Under the pieces are notes generated by a model. That model was given only the letters and a program-made list of their open reading frames with translations, searched no databases and was not told the DNA's origin. Shown one piece after another: positions 22,960 to 34,399 of a stretch of 64,000 nt of DNA (position 1 is its first letter; the number at the start of each line of letters is the position of its first letter). The DNA is from Sipunculus nudus (lineage: Eukaryota > Annelida > Sipuncula > Golfingiida > Sipunculidae): the NCBI GenBank assembly GCA_026874595.1, contig CM049313.1:12893508-12957507 (forward strand), given 5' to 3'. The position numbers and the translations under genes were made by a program.

Positions 22960-23762
22960 TATTGCCTCCGCTAAGAGGGAATGCGTTCATTCCCGTTCGT
23001 GTGTGTTTGTTCACTACACAACTCGTACAGTCATGAACGGACATTTGAGGACATTTCGCGAATTGATCCATGCAGGATCGATTAGATTTTAATGTGGAAT
23101 CGTCATATGATCCGGACTCAGGAACGTCATCAACTTATATTCACAAGTGAACATGTGCAGCCAATAATGAACGTGGGAATATGGACCGAATAGGTGAACA
23201 TGGTGGAGGCCTGCATTCCTGAGAATGTAGATTTCAAGTTTATAAATAAAACCTGCATTGGCATGTGCAATTACGGTCCTCTGTCGGGTAAATAGAATAC
23301 AGTGCGCACGTAATAACATATAGAAACATATCTAATACTAGAAATATGCATTCTCAGGAATGCAGGCCTCCCCCATGTGCGCGTTCCTTAATGTGAGGTA
23401 CTCTGCAACCCATTATTTCATTCACTTATTTTCAATATTCACAGGTTCACCGGTGCATGAGTTTCCAAATTAGCGTTTGCATTCACTTATTCAGCCCATA
23501 TTCCAATTTTGAATCGTGCATATGTTACTACACATTTGTGAATATTCCTGAAAGTCCTTCCTATAACAGGATCATGAGTCGGACCCATACCAAAATCTAA
23601 TCGAATCTTCATTTGCTCATTCTCGAGGTGGCCTGAAAACATTTCATATAATTCCTTTCGTGACTGACTGACTTGGTGTGAAATACACACATACACACAC
23701 CCGGGAATGAACGTATGTACCCATTTGGCGGCGGCAATAAGATTACCCATGGGGCATATTAC
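22960..23762. repeat. Foldback repeat R4: two inverted copies
   Basis: The left arm (about 22960-23330, plus) and right arm (about 23490-23762, minus) are related in opposite orientation. Both start with a CC(A)TT/CCGC then TTCATTCCCG block, and share a GAC/GGAC ATTT block, a GATTAGATTTT block and a GGAATATGG block. A third single copy lies at about 34400-34690 (plus; GCGTTCATTCCCGTTCG). No coding potential. A similar ATGG..CAAGGA..ATTAGATTTTGG motif is known to me from repeats in many animal genomes, but I cannot name a family. Confidence 0.6.
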
Positions 23763-24352
23763 TGTTCATTAAATATAGTGATTCTTCTAACTTAAACAAT
23801 GAACTCTAACTTGTCCATGCTAATATAGCAGCATTTTGTTAAGCGTCTTCACTTCCTTCGAACCAGAAATCATACCTGAAACACAAAAGATTAGAACAGA
23901 ATAAATAATATATAGTTCGATATGGTTTTATTCTACAAAATAATATCTGCACGAAAGGTTAGAACAAAATGGCTGCGTGTTCAGCGCGCAGTTACAGGTA
24001 AACTCATGTGCATATACTCATCAAATCGTCATCGTGGGGTAGACTCATTTATAACCAAACCGCTGAGGATGACGATAAACATTATCTCTATAAATTTTTT
24101 TTCACACATTGCACCAGTCAGTAAACGGCAGTTAAGGGGTCCATTCTGATGGGCTTATATAAAAACGTGTATGCACATGTGCTATTCATGCAGTGTTTAC
24201 CAAGTGTATATAGACAAAAGTCTATATTATAAACGCCTGTATACGTGTGAGTGTGCTTGTGTTCGTGTTTATATTAAATAATATACCACATTAATACCAG
24301 GCGAATATAAGCTATACGTCATAATACATTAAATATAAAGATACGACTACAT
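23763..24352. terminator. 3' flank of the prominin gene, with a candidate poly(A) signal
   Basis: On the minus strand AATAAA occurs at 23932-23927, about 420 bases past the prominin stop candidates, and could serve as the polyadenylation signal. A TTTCAG|GTATGA site near 23880 could alternatively be the acceptor of a last exon. Joined to the large exon in phase 0 it would stop after one codon. Nothing else is recognised in this stretch. Confidence 0.3.
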
Positions 24353-24400
24353 TTAGCTAACCCAAGAGACATAAAGTGCGGCATGTAGGACAGATTGACG
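24353..24400 (-). CDS. Possible last coding exon of the prominin gene
   Basis: After the GAG|GTAAGA donor (24479) the minus strand offers an acceptor, GCATTAGCAG ending at 24401, giving a 79-nt intron. The following phase-0 frame encodes RQSVLHAALYVSWVS and stops at 24355-24353. Alternatively the intron is retained, and the open frame runs 40 codons further to a stop at 24359-24357 (tail VRKEKSKMLHIECHL and so on). Prominin C-termini are poorly conserved, so homology cannot choose between them. Confidence 0.25.
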   Translation of the reverse strand, partial: RQSVLHAALYVSWVS

Positions 24401-24479
24401 CTGCTAATGCAATCAGTAGAACTTTATTATTGTTTAAATGGCATTCTATGTGTAACATTTTAGACTTTTCTTTTCTTAC

Positions 24480-26774
24480 CTCCAGTAAAGTGAGAGTTCG
24501 TCTGTCGACAGTGCGCGTGATCTGTTGAGTCGTTTCACAATCTTCTGGCCAAACCCGAGACCCCCTGAAAAAGACAGCTCTTCCCGGGGACAGGATTGAC
24601 CTCTGTGACGTCATTGTCTTCTGCTTGTTTCTAGACTTGTACATTTCAGATAGTTTTTGAATAAAAATAAAAACTAAAACCAAAACCACATGGACTGCTC
24701 CAGATAAGAACCACGATGCATTATATGGGTTGAGAAAATGCTGACAGTACGCTTGAACCACCAAGTGTCCGGCGCTAAAGATAGGCCCACACGGCGCATT
24801 GGAGCGGTTTATCATATTTTCTAATCTCTCCGAATATCGATCTACAAACTCTGAAACTATATCCCTCCTGTCCGAAACCAAACGCTCGTTTGTACTGTAG
24901 ATGTCATCACGACCGTTGGATACCATATTTGGAAGATTCAGGTTTAATATTTGACTCGTTTTATTTTCTATTTCGGTCAGAGTTTCCGAAAGTTCCGCTT
25001 TGAGTTTAACGACCTTTCTGACTATTCTGTCGAGGTCCAGCAGTCTCCTTGAAACACTGTTTTGTCTCTTATTGTCCAGTTTAGGCAAATTTTTTATTTT
25101 GTTTGCCAGCTCAGCCAAATCTAAGTTTATGTTTGGTCGTTCCAGGTTATGTCTTACTTTTTCTCTCTCCAGCCGTTCCAAAGCCGATTTTAACGTAAAG
25201 AATACGTTATCCAAGATGGAAGTGTTGATTTTCGTCTTGTTAGACAGAGAAATATTGTGTTCTTGAAGGAGACGGTCTTTTATTAGTCCGGTGGTGTCGA
25301 AACCTAAACCACTGTTCATTCCTTTGAAACCCAAGGCATCGGCCAGTGGTTCATTTCTCTGGCAGTTTCTGATCGTGTTGACTAAACCAAAATTAACCGG
25401 AAGTTGCAAGACTCCCTTCAACTGCTGACTTAGAAGACTATCTAGCACAAGAACAGCATGTCTTACCTCCGGTTGATAAGTCAGATAACGACATACCTCA
25501 TTTTTTGCAACACCACCCGTTAGAAACATTATGGTAGTGGTGACCATGGGAAACAGGGAAATTGAGAACATAACGTTTGTAGTGTATTTCATTAAGATGT
25601 AAGCCGGCTGTTTACTTTGTCCTTTCCAACCACTTAAACCCAGTAGAGCTCCAAATATAGCCAGCAATAATACGCTAGCCATTATGATTACTGAGCCAAA
25701 GTTGATTTGGCTCAGCATGCGTGCATATTGTTCTATATAAGCAGGCCAGCGAGACAGGACATCCCTGATAATTTTCCATGTGCCATTGACGATTTGGAAG
25801 TCATAAGCCATCCGATTAATCTTCTTCTGTAAAATTTTGTTATCCCCGATAAAATCAGAGATAGAACTTTCTGTGAGATTCCCTAGGCGATCCTGGATAC
25901 GATTGTATTCATCACTCATTAAAATGTTTGACATTGCTGATTTAAAGTCGCTCATGTTGATATCAGTTAACGAAGGCACAGGGATTAAATTAATCATAAC
26001 TTGGCCCAGGACACCGAGATGTAAAGCATAGCTACCATCAATCAAAAGATCTATCACTTCTTGTTTCACTGTGGAAAGTAGATTGTTAAGTTCTAACGTA
26101 TTATTTTGTACCGTTCCAACTATGTGCTCGACGCGTGGCAGGTAACGATTAATCTCAGTGAGGCTTGCGTTGACGAGATGAAACGCGTCTTTAGTATCTC
26201 CCAAGGTATGGGATGTTGCATTCTTGTAAGCATCAGACAGCTGGCTAATTGCGGAGGTAGCGTTATGTTTTGACATATCAAGACCTGTATAAGGCTGAAG
26301 GAATACTTGCTGCGTGTAATCATCTAGTATCTTCAGTCCACGATCAATTTCGCTTCTTATACCATTTTCTGCACCGGTTTTTCCTCTCAGTAGCGTGTTC
26401 TGAAGGAATAATTGAGAACAAAGAAATAACACAATCGCACCGCCAATGATTGTTATAATAGTATAAATGCATATTCCGCACTGTCGTGCTTGAGGTTGCC
26501 TAGGAGTGTCAGAGCTCTTAGCACAAGGGATGCAGCAACAAATCAAAGGCATGATCACCAAAAATATCAAACCTAAACCCACGCAGACGAGGTAGCCAGA
26601 GAAGTACTGTATCAGTGAGAGTATGTTTTCTCCGGTGTCTAACGCCGTAAGGTTTGTTGATTGAATCAGTTGGTCCAAAGTCCGGAGCTGGACCACCCAA
26701 AGGAATGAATTCACGAACGAGTACATAATTTCTTCAAGAATCCGAAGCACAGTCTTAAAAGCTGGAAATGCACC
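24480..26774 (-). CDS. PROM1: Prominin-like five-transmembrane glycoprotein, giant single exon (765 codons)
   Basis: Prominins are pentaspan, cholesterol-binding glycoproteins of plasma-membrane protrusions (microvilli, cilia, photoreceptor discs). The exon starts after a TCGTTAG acceptor (26775) and ends CTGGAG|GTAAGA, phase 0 at both ends. Numbering from Val at 26750: ILEEIMYSFVNSFLWVVQ matches the conserved juxtamembrane segment. TM1 is about 52-74 (GLGLIFLVIMPLICCC, with the cysteine-rich first cytoplasmic loop after it), TM2 about 91-112, TM3 about 351-375, TM4 about 391-414 and TM5 about 680-700. The two large extracellular loops (113-350 and 415-678) carry many N-x-S/T sites and conserved cysteines (VCRYLTYQPEVR, NCQRNEPLADALGF, CGPIF, YCQHFLNPYNASWF). 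Which prominin paralogue this is cannot be decided. In vertebrates the same region is split over more than twenty exons. Confidence 0.92.
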
Positions 26775-27032
26775 CTAACGAGAAGAAATTTTCAGACGTA
26801 TTTCATATAAATACGAAAGTACGGAATAAATCACCGTTTATAATATGCCTTGCACCCTTTAACAACCTGACTGAACAGCAAAATTGCTTGAGCAGAAATA
26901 GCAGAAATGACGCTCAAATGTTTATATATACAGGCATATAATACTTATTTCTTCGAAAAAGTGTTTTTACATTTGTCAGGAAAGTCAAGATAAAAACAGA
27001 TTTATTGCATATGTGACCAATAAATCAATTAC

Positions 27033-27085
27033 CTTTGCTCCATATTCAATGGAAACCTCAGTAGTAACCTCTCGCCTCGGGCTGG
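27033..27085 (-). CDS. PROM1: Prominin gene, upstream small exon (N-terminal ectodomain)
   Basis: Ends GCAAAG|GTAATT (donor at 27032) and is separated from the giant exon by a 258-nt intron. In the phase-0 frame required by the giant exon it reads SPRREVTTEVSIEYGAK with no stop, leading into GAFPAFKTVLRILEE. This has the position and length expected of the short N-terminal ectodomain before TM1. The 5' boundary (AATCAG before 27085) is a weak acceptor and uncertain. A signal-peptide exon must lie further upstream and was not found. Confidence 0.5.
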
Positions 27086-27369
27086 CTGATTTATACGAGA
27101 AGTGTTACCATATGCTTGTGTATTCACATGTTAATCAAATACAGCACTGGGCCGCGGGATTTTGAACAATCAGAGAGGATATTGAATTTCTACGGAAAAT
27201 GAAGAAATATATATTAATTGGCAACTCAGAGTACTCATGGGGGCCATTCTGATTCTATTAACATTTCTGAGTTTTGTTCAGAACTAAAAACCTATTGGAA
27301 GGCGTACATGCACCCCGCCTTTCATTGGAACAAAGATCTGATCAAATGTTATGGGAATTAACTTTAGAG

Positions 27370-27831
27370 CAGTGATGTCGTCGAGTCCACAACATCAGAG
27401 TCCGAGTGCAAGTTCGGGTCCAGGCCACACGAGCCCAAGTCCCGAGTCCTTGAGGTTCGAGTCCAAAGCAACCTTATTCGAGTCCTAATCACATGGAAGT
27501 CCGTCCAATACACTTCTCCTATACAATATAAATTTTATTTTTTTTAAAGTTACTTAATCCATTGCTCTTTACCTTAATGTTAAAATATCGAACTAAAGCC
27601 TAATTAGCCTAATTTTGTATGCTTAATATTCTGTTAGTAGTTCGTGCATGTTTGTAAGTCTTTAGAGTATGTGACAGAGTTGTTTACTGGACTCGAGATG
27701 GACTCGGTCTGATTTCTCCTGTCCTTACATCCCAGTCAGTCCGATTACAAGTCCGAGTCCAGAACCTTCGAGTCTGGGTCCCTTGGAAAGTGGACTCGAG
27801 GCCGAGTCCGCACTCTGGTCCTACATCACTG
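27370..27831. mobile_element. hAT-type MITE with 8-bp target site duplication
   Basis: A 462-bp non-coding element starting CAGTGATG and ending CATCACTG. Flanking 8-mers CTTTAGAG (27362-27369) and CTTCAGAG (27832-27839) match at 7 of 8 bases, the target-duplication size of hAT transposons. Both subterminal regions are crowded with GAGTCC/GGACTC motifs (at least ten), some in each orientation, the usual arrangement of transposase-binding sites. There is no transposase here, so it is non-autonomous. Confidence 0.82.
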
Positions 27832-28158
27832 CTTCAGAGTATATATATATATATACTGTCTCTTAGTATCAAAAAATGTTTCAATTGCAGAGGTAAAAAA
27901 AGTTTGAAATTTTATTTCTAATCGATTTCTAATCACATGCACGAATACATACCATACAGTAAACGCATATAGAGTTGAACCATATTTTCCTAAAGGACTA
28001 ACATTTTACAAATACTGAAACAAATCGTTTATATTTAGGCAATTAGGTAGGAGACACTGATCACAGCACTCAGTTTAGTAATTAGAATAACTGATCTTCA
28101 GAGAGAGAATTTATTAGCAATGCTCCAACTGTACCATGGTAGACCACGCCATGCATTA

Positions 28159-28732
28159 ACGTCATATCGACCTTCTGGCATTATGACCAGATTACTGGCC
28201 TGCCAGAGTGTCCTTACATCTAGGTCTGGGGAACGCATTATAAGGCCGCATGAGGATGTAAATATTTCGTCATTTTTGACAACACCTCCTGGCCTACAGG
28301 TACACTGTCAATTAACATAAACCAGACAAATCGTTAGCATTTTTTGTGTACTTTTTAATAACACCAAACATGAGCGAGAAAAGTTCCGTTTTAACACAGC
28401 ATATTGGCAAACCCCTCGACATGTTTGTTAAATTTATGACCGCAATCACGGCTCGCACGGGTTACAGGACGCAGGCAACTTACAAGCGATACAGGAAATG
28501 ACTCGTTACCATAGAGACGGGGCTTCAGTTGGGTTGTGCGTTCACATGTATTCTTTTGTGTTAAATAATCATCCGTAGCAAAATGTTAGGATTCTAGGTG
28601 GTTTTACCACAATATGAAAGCAACATGATTGAAACCACTGCGATGCATCCCTCGATATTACTTGTATCACGACTCAAGCAGGCTTACCAGCCCAATTATC
28701 ATTGCTTACTGAGAAGGGTTGTCGCGGCTAGC
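28159..28732 (+). repeat. Dispersed repeat family R1, long copy A
   Basis: About 570 bases that align along their whole length with 42385-42966 in the same orientation and in part with 18812-18990 in reverse. Landmarks beyond the shared first part are CATTTTTTGTGTACT, AAACCCCTCG, CATGTTTGTT, GGCTCGCACGGGTTACAGGA, CGCAGGCAACTT and TAGGCTTACCAGCCCAATTA. No open frame is shared between copies, so it is probably a non-autonomous element. Confidence 0.8.
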
Positions 28733-28749
28733 CATGCATTCGCTTTGTA

Positions 28750-28825
28750 GCTGACTTTTTTCACGAGCATGCGCACTGCGCGTAATGGTCGTCTGCTGTG
28801 TTCGGGTCAAATGAGTCAGCAATGT
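28750..28825 (+). promoter_or_regulatory. Possible promoter with an NRF1-like motif
   Basis: GCATGCGCACTGCGCG is a good NRF1-type GC-rich palindromic site. About 45 bases on, AGCAAT|GTAAGT forms a donor-like site on the plus strand, as a short 5' UTR exon would. It directly follows repeat copy A. It could also serve the minus-strand prominin gene 1.7 kb away. No transcript can be inferred. Confidence 0.25.
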
Positions 28826-29351
28826 AAGTTTTAACATTGTTGACTGAAATCCAGGTACAGACTTCAAAAGGGGTTAAAGGAGAAGGAAATTTTTATTCGT
28901 ACTTTTAAAACTTTAGCTTTAGCAACTGTTATCCTCATGTCGACCCAAACATTCCTCGTCTTTCATCGTCGACAGGTGTCTTATTGTGATGGACAAGATC
29001 AAAAGTTCATTGGTGCATGTCCTGCAGTTAATAAATAATATTTTAGGTATTCTTGGAGGTCACCATTGATATTCAAATACCGAAGTTATCATTGTAATTT
29101 ATATATATATTCTGAAAGCATAACAGTGTGGGTCATTAACTGGCAAGCTTATGTCTTCTCAAAGGTTAGTTCGGCATTAGCAGACTTATCTCTTTGCCAT
29201 TTGCTTAGAACCAGTTATTCATCTATAGTTTTGATTTACTGTCCGTATACATGTATATTAGAGACATATAATTCCTTTTCAGGAAAGTTCTCAACGCCTC
29301 TGACATGTAACGGATGCATCATTTGTTTATCTATAAGCTGTCAGCAAATCA

Positions 29352-29618
29352 GCTTCTGTGGCTCAGGAGTAGAGCAAAGCCGGGCGTTCGAATGTCAGCT
29401 GAATCTCGGTGAGATTTTTCAGGTCGGCCCCCACCCAGGGTGAGCGTTCTGCAGGCTTAATAGGAATGTCGTGCCCCTCGGCCGAGCTTCACTCACAAAC
29501 GAGGGTGCCTTTCGGGGGTTCCAACAATTGTATGACCCGGCAATAGGGACGATTACGCACCCCGGGCCCGCAGATGCAGTAGTCACCGCACCTGGTTAAC
29601 GCCAGGATATAAAATGAG
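29352..29618 (+). mobile_element. tRNA-derived SINE, copy 2
   Basis: The head has an A-box-like TGGCTCAGGAGTAGAGC at 29359-29375 and a B-box-like CGTTCGAATGT at 29385-29395, the spacing of a tRNA internal promoter. The body matches the minus-strand copy at 3701-3986 (CCCACCCAGG, GCAGGCTTAATAGGAA, TATGACCC, CCAGGATATAAAA). The copies differ by many substitutions, so neither looks recent. Confidence 0.8.
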
Positions 29619-29841
29619 AGGAAGCGTTTGATACTGCCCTGTCACGTAGTCCGAAACCGGAATGGACTTCTGCAGATGTGCATATATGTAGTTAAGTACG
29701 AATTACAAAACAACGGAGGCAGTTACCTCCACCAAAAGAAATATAGAAAAAAAAGGTGATAGCAAACGCAGCAATGTTGCAAGCGGAAAAAATATGTATT
29801 CTAAGGTTGTGATTTGCAAATGGACGAAAGTTTAAAAAACA

Positions 29842-30005
29842 TTATTTGCAAAACGCCCTTTGCAAAATTCTGGTTCGTCAAACTTGCCACCAGACGTCAT
29901 TTTTTAATGTGTTTTGATTAAATTTGCGGCTAGCCCACCTGTTATAAACACGTGGACATAAAAGAAATGAACAACTTGTTTGCGATTGGATATGCGTTTA
30001 GTGAC
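29842..30005 (+). repeat. Dispersed repeat family R3, copy 1
   Basis: Matches about 57522-57690 in the same orientation: TTTGCAAAACGCCCTTTGCA, TGGTTCGTC, CTTGCCAC, GTTATAAACACGTGG and GCGATTGGAT/GCATTGGGAT. Non-coding. The copies are about 27.7 kb apart. Confidence 0.7.
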
Positions 30006-30009
30006 ATAT

Positions 30010-32600
30010 TCTTATATTAGGTGCGAGGGATAATCTTTATAGTTATTAGACATCGGATATCGGGATATTTTTCACAAAATGCATAGCCCATACATACTTC
30101 AAAGTCTGAGGGTAATCTGGTTTCAAACAAGGCGCTAGATAAAGTACGCATTTTGCGGTTGTTTTACATTAACAATGTTTCTTTAGTCGTGTCAATTGGA
30201 ATGCATAAAACTACTGCCCCAAAGCGTCTGGGAGGTGAATAAATTAGAAGTGCGGTAATCCAACATTTTGCCAGATATATATATATATATATAAGAGAAA
30301 CCATATGAAACCAATTGATCCGGAAGCCATGGATATAGGTGACCCAATAACTGAGTCATAAAAACTAAATTGTTTCTAAACGACCTCAAAATAGCTCTCG
30401 TCCATACACATTGGGGAATTTCCTGTCTATGTAGTATACCCACTGTAAATTCAACAGTTGTGGGAATAACCGCCACGTCACAAATGAAGTTATATGTACC
30501 AAGGAAACCCGCTCCGGAAAATCCGTTATATAATTTGTGTCACATGTGCCATTAGTTCTCAAAAATTGAGTAATGAAACGTTAATTCCAAAGAATGCACA
30601 CCTCCGCCACTTCGGTTGTCCATATTTGAGGTGATCCTAAAACAGTGTTTTCTTTTACCATACATTTGTGCATTTTCCTTGATGACTATGTGCCGGATCA
30701 ACGCCAAAATAAATCAGCTCTTTATTTGCCTATTCTCGAAATACACTGACAGTTTCATGAGATTCCATTCATGATTAAGTGAGTAGCGTTGTGAACAATC
30801 ACGCACACACACACACAGACACGCAAACGAAATTGGATGATCGCATACTTAGCTCCTGCAGGAGGCAGTTAGTCTGACTAAAATAAATTGCATATCTATT
30901 GGTTCCTGAAAACTCTGCAGCGTGAACAGTTAAAGTGTTTTGCCAGGGCAAACGGTGGGGTGTAGTTACTTTCCTAATGAGAACAAACACATTATTTGAA
31001 AAATATCAGGAACAGGTCCAGGATTTTGAAAGGGAAGGGTCCAACCCAGGAAAACTCATAAGAAAACCTAAAAAAAGGTCTACTGATCCAGAAAGGGAAG
31101 GGTCGAGACCTTTAACAATGGCTTAAAACCCTGTAAAGGTTGTTGCTGGTCAATATGAGGGTGCGTGTACTCTTGCTTAGGCATGGCGTAGAGTAACGTA
31201 TATATTAGAGTAGTGTTGCGTAGACTTGCGTAAAAACTGAATACTTTCTGCGTCCAGTGCTCTAAGCCGACAGAATATGCGAACAAAATTAACAGTTTTA
31301 ACTTTTTGGCGACCATCTCGCGTACCCCTTTGCGTCTCTCGGCATATTGCCACGTAGGCCAGCGTATTGGCACAGCGTAGGGCAGGTACGCCGCACTACG
31401 CAACTCTACGTAGCTCCGTGTGAAACCTCCTTTACGTATCATGGCATACCATGTAACATGTACGTGGTTATGAGTACAATTAGGCCTCGGGCACACACAC
31501 ACACACACACACGCGAAAAGGCATGATATAAGTAAAATATTCAAGCAAGTTGTGTCCATCGTTTCACACATGAAAGGGTATAAGCAGGAGGCCGTGTGGA
31601 AACAATTTCTTTGTGGCTGTCAGCTGTGAACGTCCACTGTTGGCAACCCGCTTATACTTTTTCCGGGTAGAGGAACTAATGATTACTTAGACCATATGTA
31701 ATAAACATATTTTACTTAAGCCAGAGAATATGCATCAGCTGAGTGTATTATATACCGTCCGGTAATCGATGAGGCTAATTAAGAAGACATTACATCTGTA
31801 AATCCTCTAATTATGTTAACTGGGCAGTAAAATTGGGCATTCAAAATGATTTTATTTCAAGTTTATTTCTGCATATGTATTGAAGAGAGTTTTGAAAACT
31901 TTTAAAGTTAAAATCTCCACTTTCATATAATTTTTCTAAACACTGCACCAGCCGTTGACATGGAAGGCGAGGAATAAAATATTAGACCATTTGAGTTTTT
32001 TTTTTAAAGAAACAACAATGTACACAGAGAAAGTAAAACGATGTAGATGGCACAACAAACAAAAAAATAAAAGGGAAAAAGCAAATCACAAGGCATTCTA
32101 TGCACATTTATTTATTTATTGAGTTTTTGCATTAAGTTTAATCACAGAGCGGACGAATTGTGATGAGTTTCCACAAACATTAACTTTACCTTTTGAAGGA
32201 GGGGCTTATTTTATTTTTATCAAACATTTCAAGTACACACACCGACAAGCGCCTCCCCCCACGCATAAATGTGTGTATCATTTATTTATTTTTTTATATA
32301 GTGATTCGGGATTTATGAACGTTGAAAATGATCTAACATCCGGGTGCTTCAATGTGTTTCGTATTTGTATGCTTTGCCTCTAAGTATTTAGACACCCGGG
32401 GTCTGGTGTCTGGTAGCAGTGTCAATTAAGACCTGTCTATAGACTTGCGGGGTTCGATTTGTGCTCTGCTTGCAACTGGACGAACCGGAGAACCCAAAAA
32501 ACAAGCGCTGTATTTTTCTTTATCTCACTGGAAGTCGACCGAGCTAAAAAATTGTGTTGGCGTTAAAATTTACAGGGGAATACGATTCCAGTGGTTTATA
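30010..32600. other. Gene-free region with repeat remnants
   Basis: No gene recognised. It contains a partial copy (about 31008-31120, GGTCCAGGATTTTGAAAGGG) of the GGCGGATCC element family found at 43974 and 47710. It also has a stretch rich in TGCGTA/ACGCAA motifs at about 31160-31440 and a (CA)n at about 31493-31511. A 163-codon open frame on the minus strand (31080-31571) crosses these repeats and has no domain. Confidence 0.4.
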
Positions 32601-32617
32601 TTCATATTTACAAGAGA

Positions 32618-32659
<42 letters not shown>

Positions 32660-32676
32660 AATAATAATAATAAATT
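32618..32676. repeat. (AAT)n microsatellite
   Basis: A run of AAT/ATA triplets with a short AAAT interruption. No LINE body is recognisable beside it, although such tails often end LINE copies. Confidence 0.9.
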
Positions 32677-32679
32677 AAT

Positions 32680-33890
32680 ATATGTAGATAGCACAAAGAA
32701 TCACCAGTCATCTACGTTAAACAAAATAAAACGTGACAACTGTTGTAAAAATGCATCGAGCTTTTGCTGTTTCCCCATTCAGAAAAATTAGTTCAGTCAG
32801 TCCAATTCACAGATATGTATGCGACAGTTCTAAAAAATTGGTACCGATGATTTTTATCAAATTTGCATGGTGACAGGGATATATGTAAAAATGAGTCGCC
32901 TATCTTTAATTATTTTTTTACATCATGTCCGCAGTGACATGAAAGGTATAAAGAGAGATAACTCGTCGAACATTGAGGTGACGCCCCTAAATTCGTTTTG
33001 TTGCGCACTTGGTCTAACATACCGACTGTACAAAATTTAGTGATAATCCGATCAGCCACTCCTGAGAAAAGCTGTTAACAGACAGACAAATACCGACAGA
33101 GGGCGCATCAACGCCGCGCCATGGATATCACTGTGAGCTGAAAGAGGACTAAAGGCATTTCTCTTTTTACTTGGGGAATATAATTGTGCGTGCGGGTTCC
33201 GAAATATATCCGTGTAACTGACATATAAACCTAGAATGGACCTGTCTGGTAATGCAGGTTTGGAACAGGCAAAATTATACGATAATAAAAGTAATATTTC
33301 ATAATATTTCAATCTCGTATTTCTTGGTGTATAGGTATGTGGGGGGGGGGGGGGGGGATACAAGGCGACATCTAGCGGCTGCACAAGATATTAAAATGTC
33401 AAGCTTTCTGTCACCATTCTCTGTATTAGACCCGAAGCGGTCGAGAACGTGCACTATGGAATAAAGTAGCAGAAATGACAAACGCACCATAAGGTCAGCT
33501 TCTTAATCGAGATCCAGCACCATCGGGTCATAACATTATACGATTTTCAATGAGTGCCTGTAATGAAGTTTGTATCTTTGGTGGCCCCACCTGTAGTTTC
33601 AACATCCTGTGAAAAGTTTCAAAGGGCCCTCCCAACATTATCTGATAAAACAAGCAGGCTCAAAACGGATGAAAAATAAAAGAAACGAATAGAAACTAGA
33701 GAATTTCCGCGGGCTGAAAAGTGTAAGCAATAATCAGTTGTCAGTTTTGATCTTGACTCGGCAGCTGCAGCTTTCATCTTACAAATACTGAGAACCAAAT
33801 GAGAGGCGACCTATGTGGACTGCTCTCTCAAAACCCCTTGTCCCTGGACTGTTGTGAGGTGTACCGACCGGACAGTAGAGCAAATTTATC
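32680..33890. other. Gene-free stretch
   Basis: No gene. A 17-G run lies at 33341-33357. The part at 32980-33080 (ending CTGTTAACAGACAGACAAAT) has the look of an old repeat end but no second copy was found in the window. Confidence 0.35.
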
Positions 33891-33908
33891 TTCAAGCCGG
33901 TCGAAGCC

Positions 33909-34290
33909 GGGGGGGGGGGGGGGTTACTCACAGGCGTGGGAGGGTAATCAAAGTTGGGACAACTTATTTTTTTTATAAATATATAATTATATATATATAT
34001 ATATATTTATTTATATACACCTTTTATTGTCTTTGTGACACATTTCACATATATTACAATCAAATATAGGGTATTATGTTTCCAGTTTATGTTATTCTAA
34101 ACCTGGTTTAGCTATATAATAATTCATAGTAACCCAGAAATAGAACCAAAGTATATAATTATTTAAATATTTCATTTTTAACATATGAATATTATTCTTT
34201 GAATATCAGGGAGATGATTACATTGACCGCCCCCTTGCTAAAAATTTGGTGGGGATATATCCCCCCCCCTGTAGTGACACCCCTGCGAAC
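33909..34290. repeat. Dispersed repeat family R5, copy 1
   Basis: Begins with a 15-G run and ends with a poly-C run then ACACCCCTGCG. The interior holds a (TA)n tract, an AATATTT-rich part and GATGATTACATTGACC. The same order occurs at about 39780-40232, where the end forms a long hairpin. Non-coding. Confidence 0.6.
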
Positions 34291-34399
34291 AGACCGCGTA
34301 ATGAAATTCGTGACACGTGAATGTCTGAGTCAGTCACAGATATATTGACGTCTTTATTTCAAGGGCGGCTCTAAGACCCCTGCATGCGATATTGTTGTT

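Noticed and set aside
24357-24479. In-frame 40-codon extension of the prominin exon
   Set aside because: It follows a near-perfect GAG|GTAAGA donor and has no prominin similarity; kept only as a retained-intron possibility.
31080-31571. 163-codon minus-strand open frame
   Set aside because: Crosses a (CA)n tract and repeat fragments; no recognisable motif.
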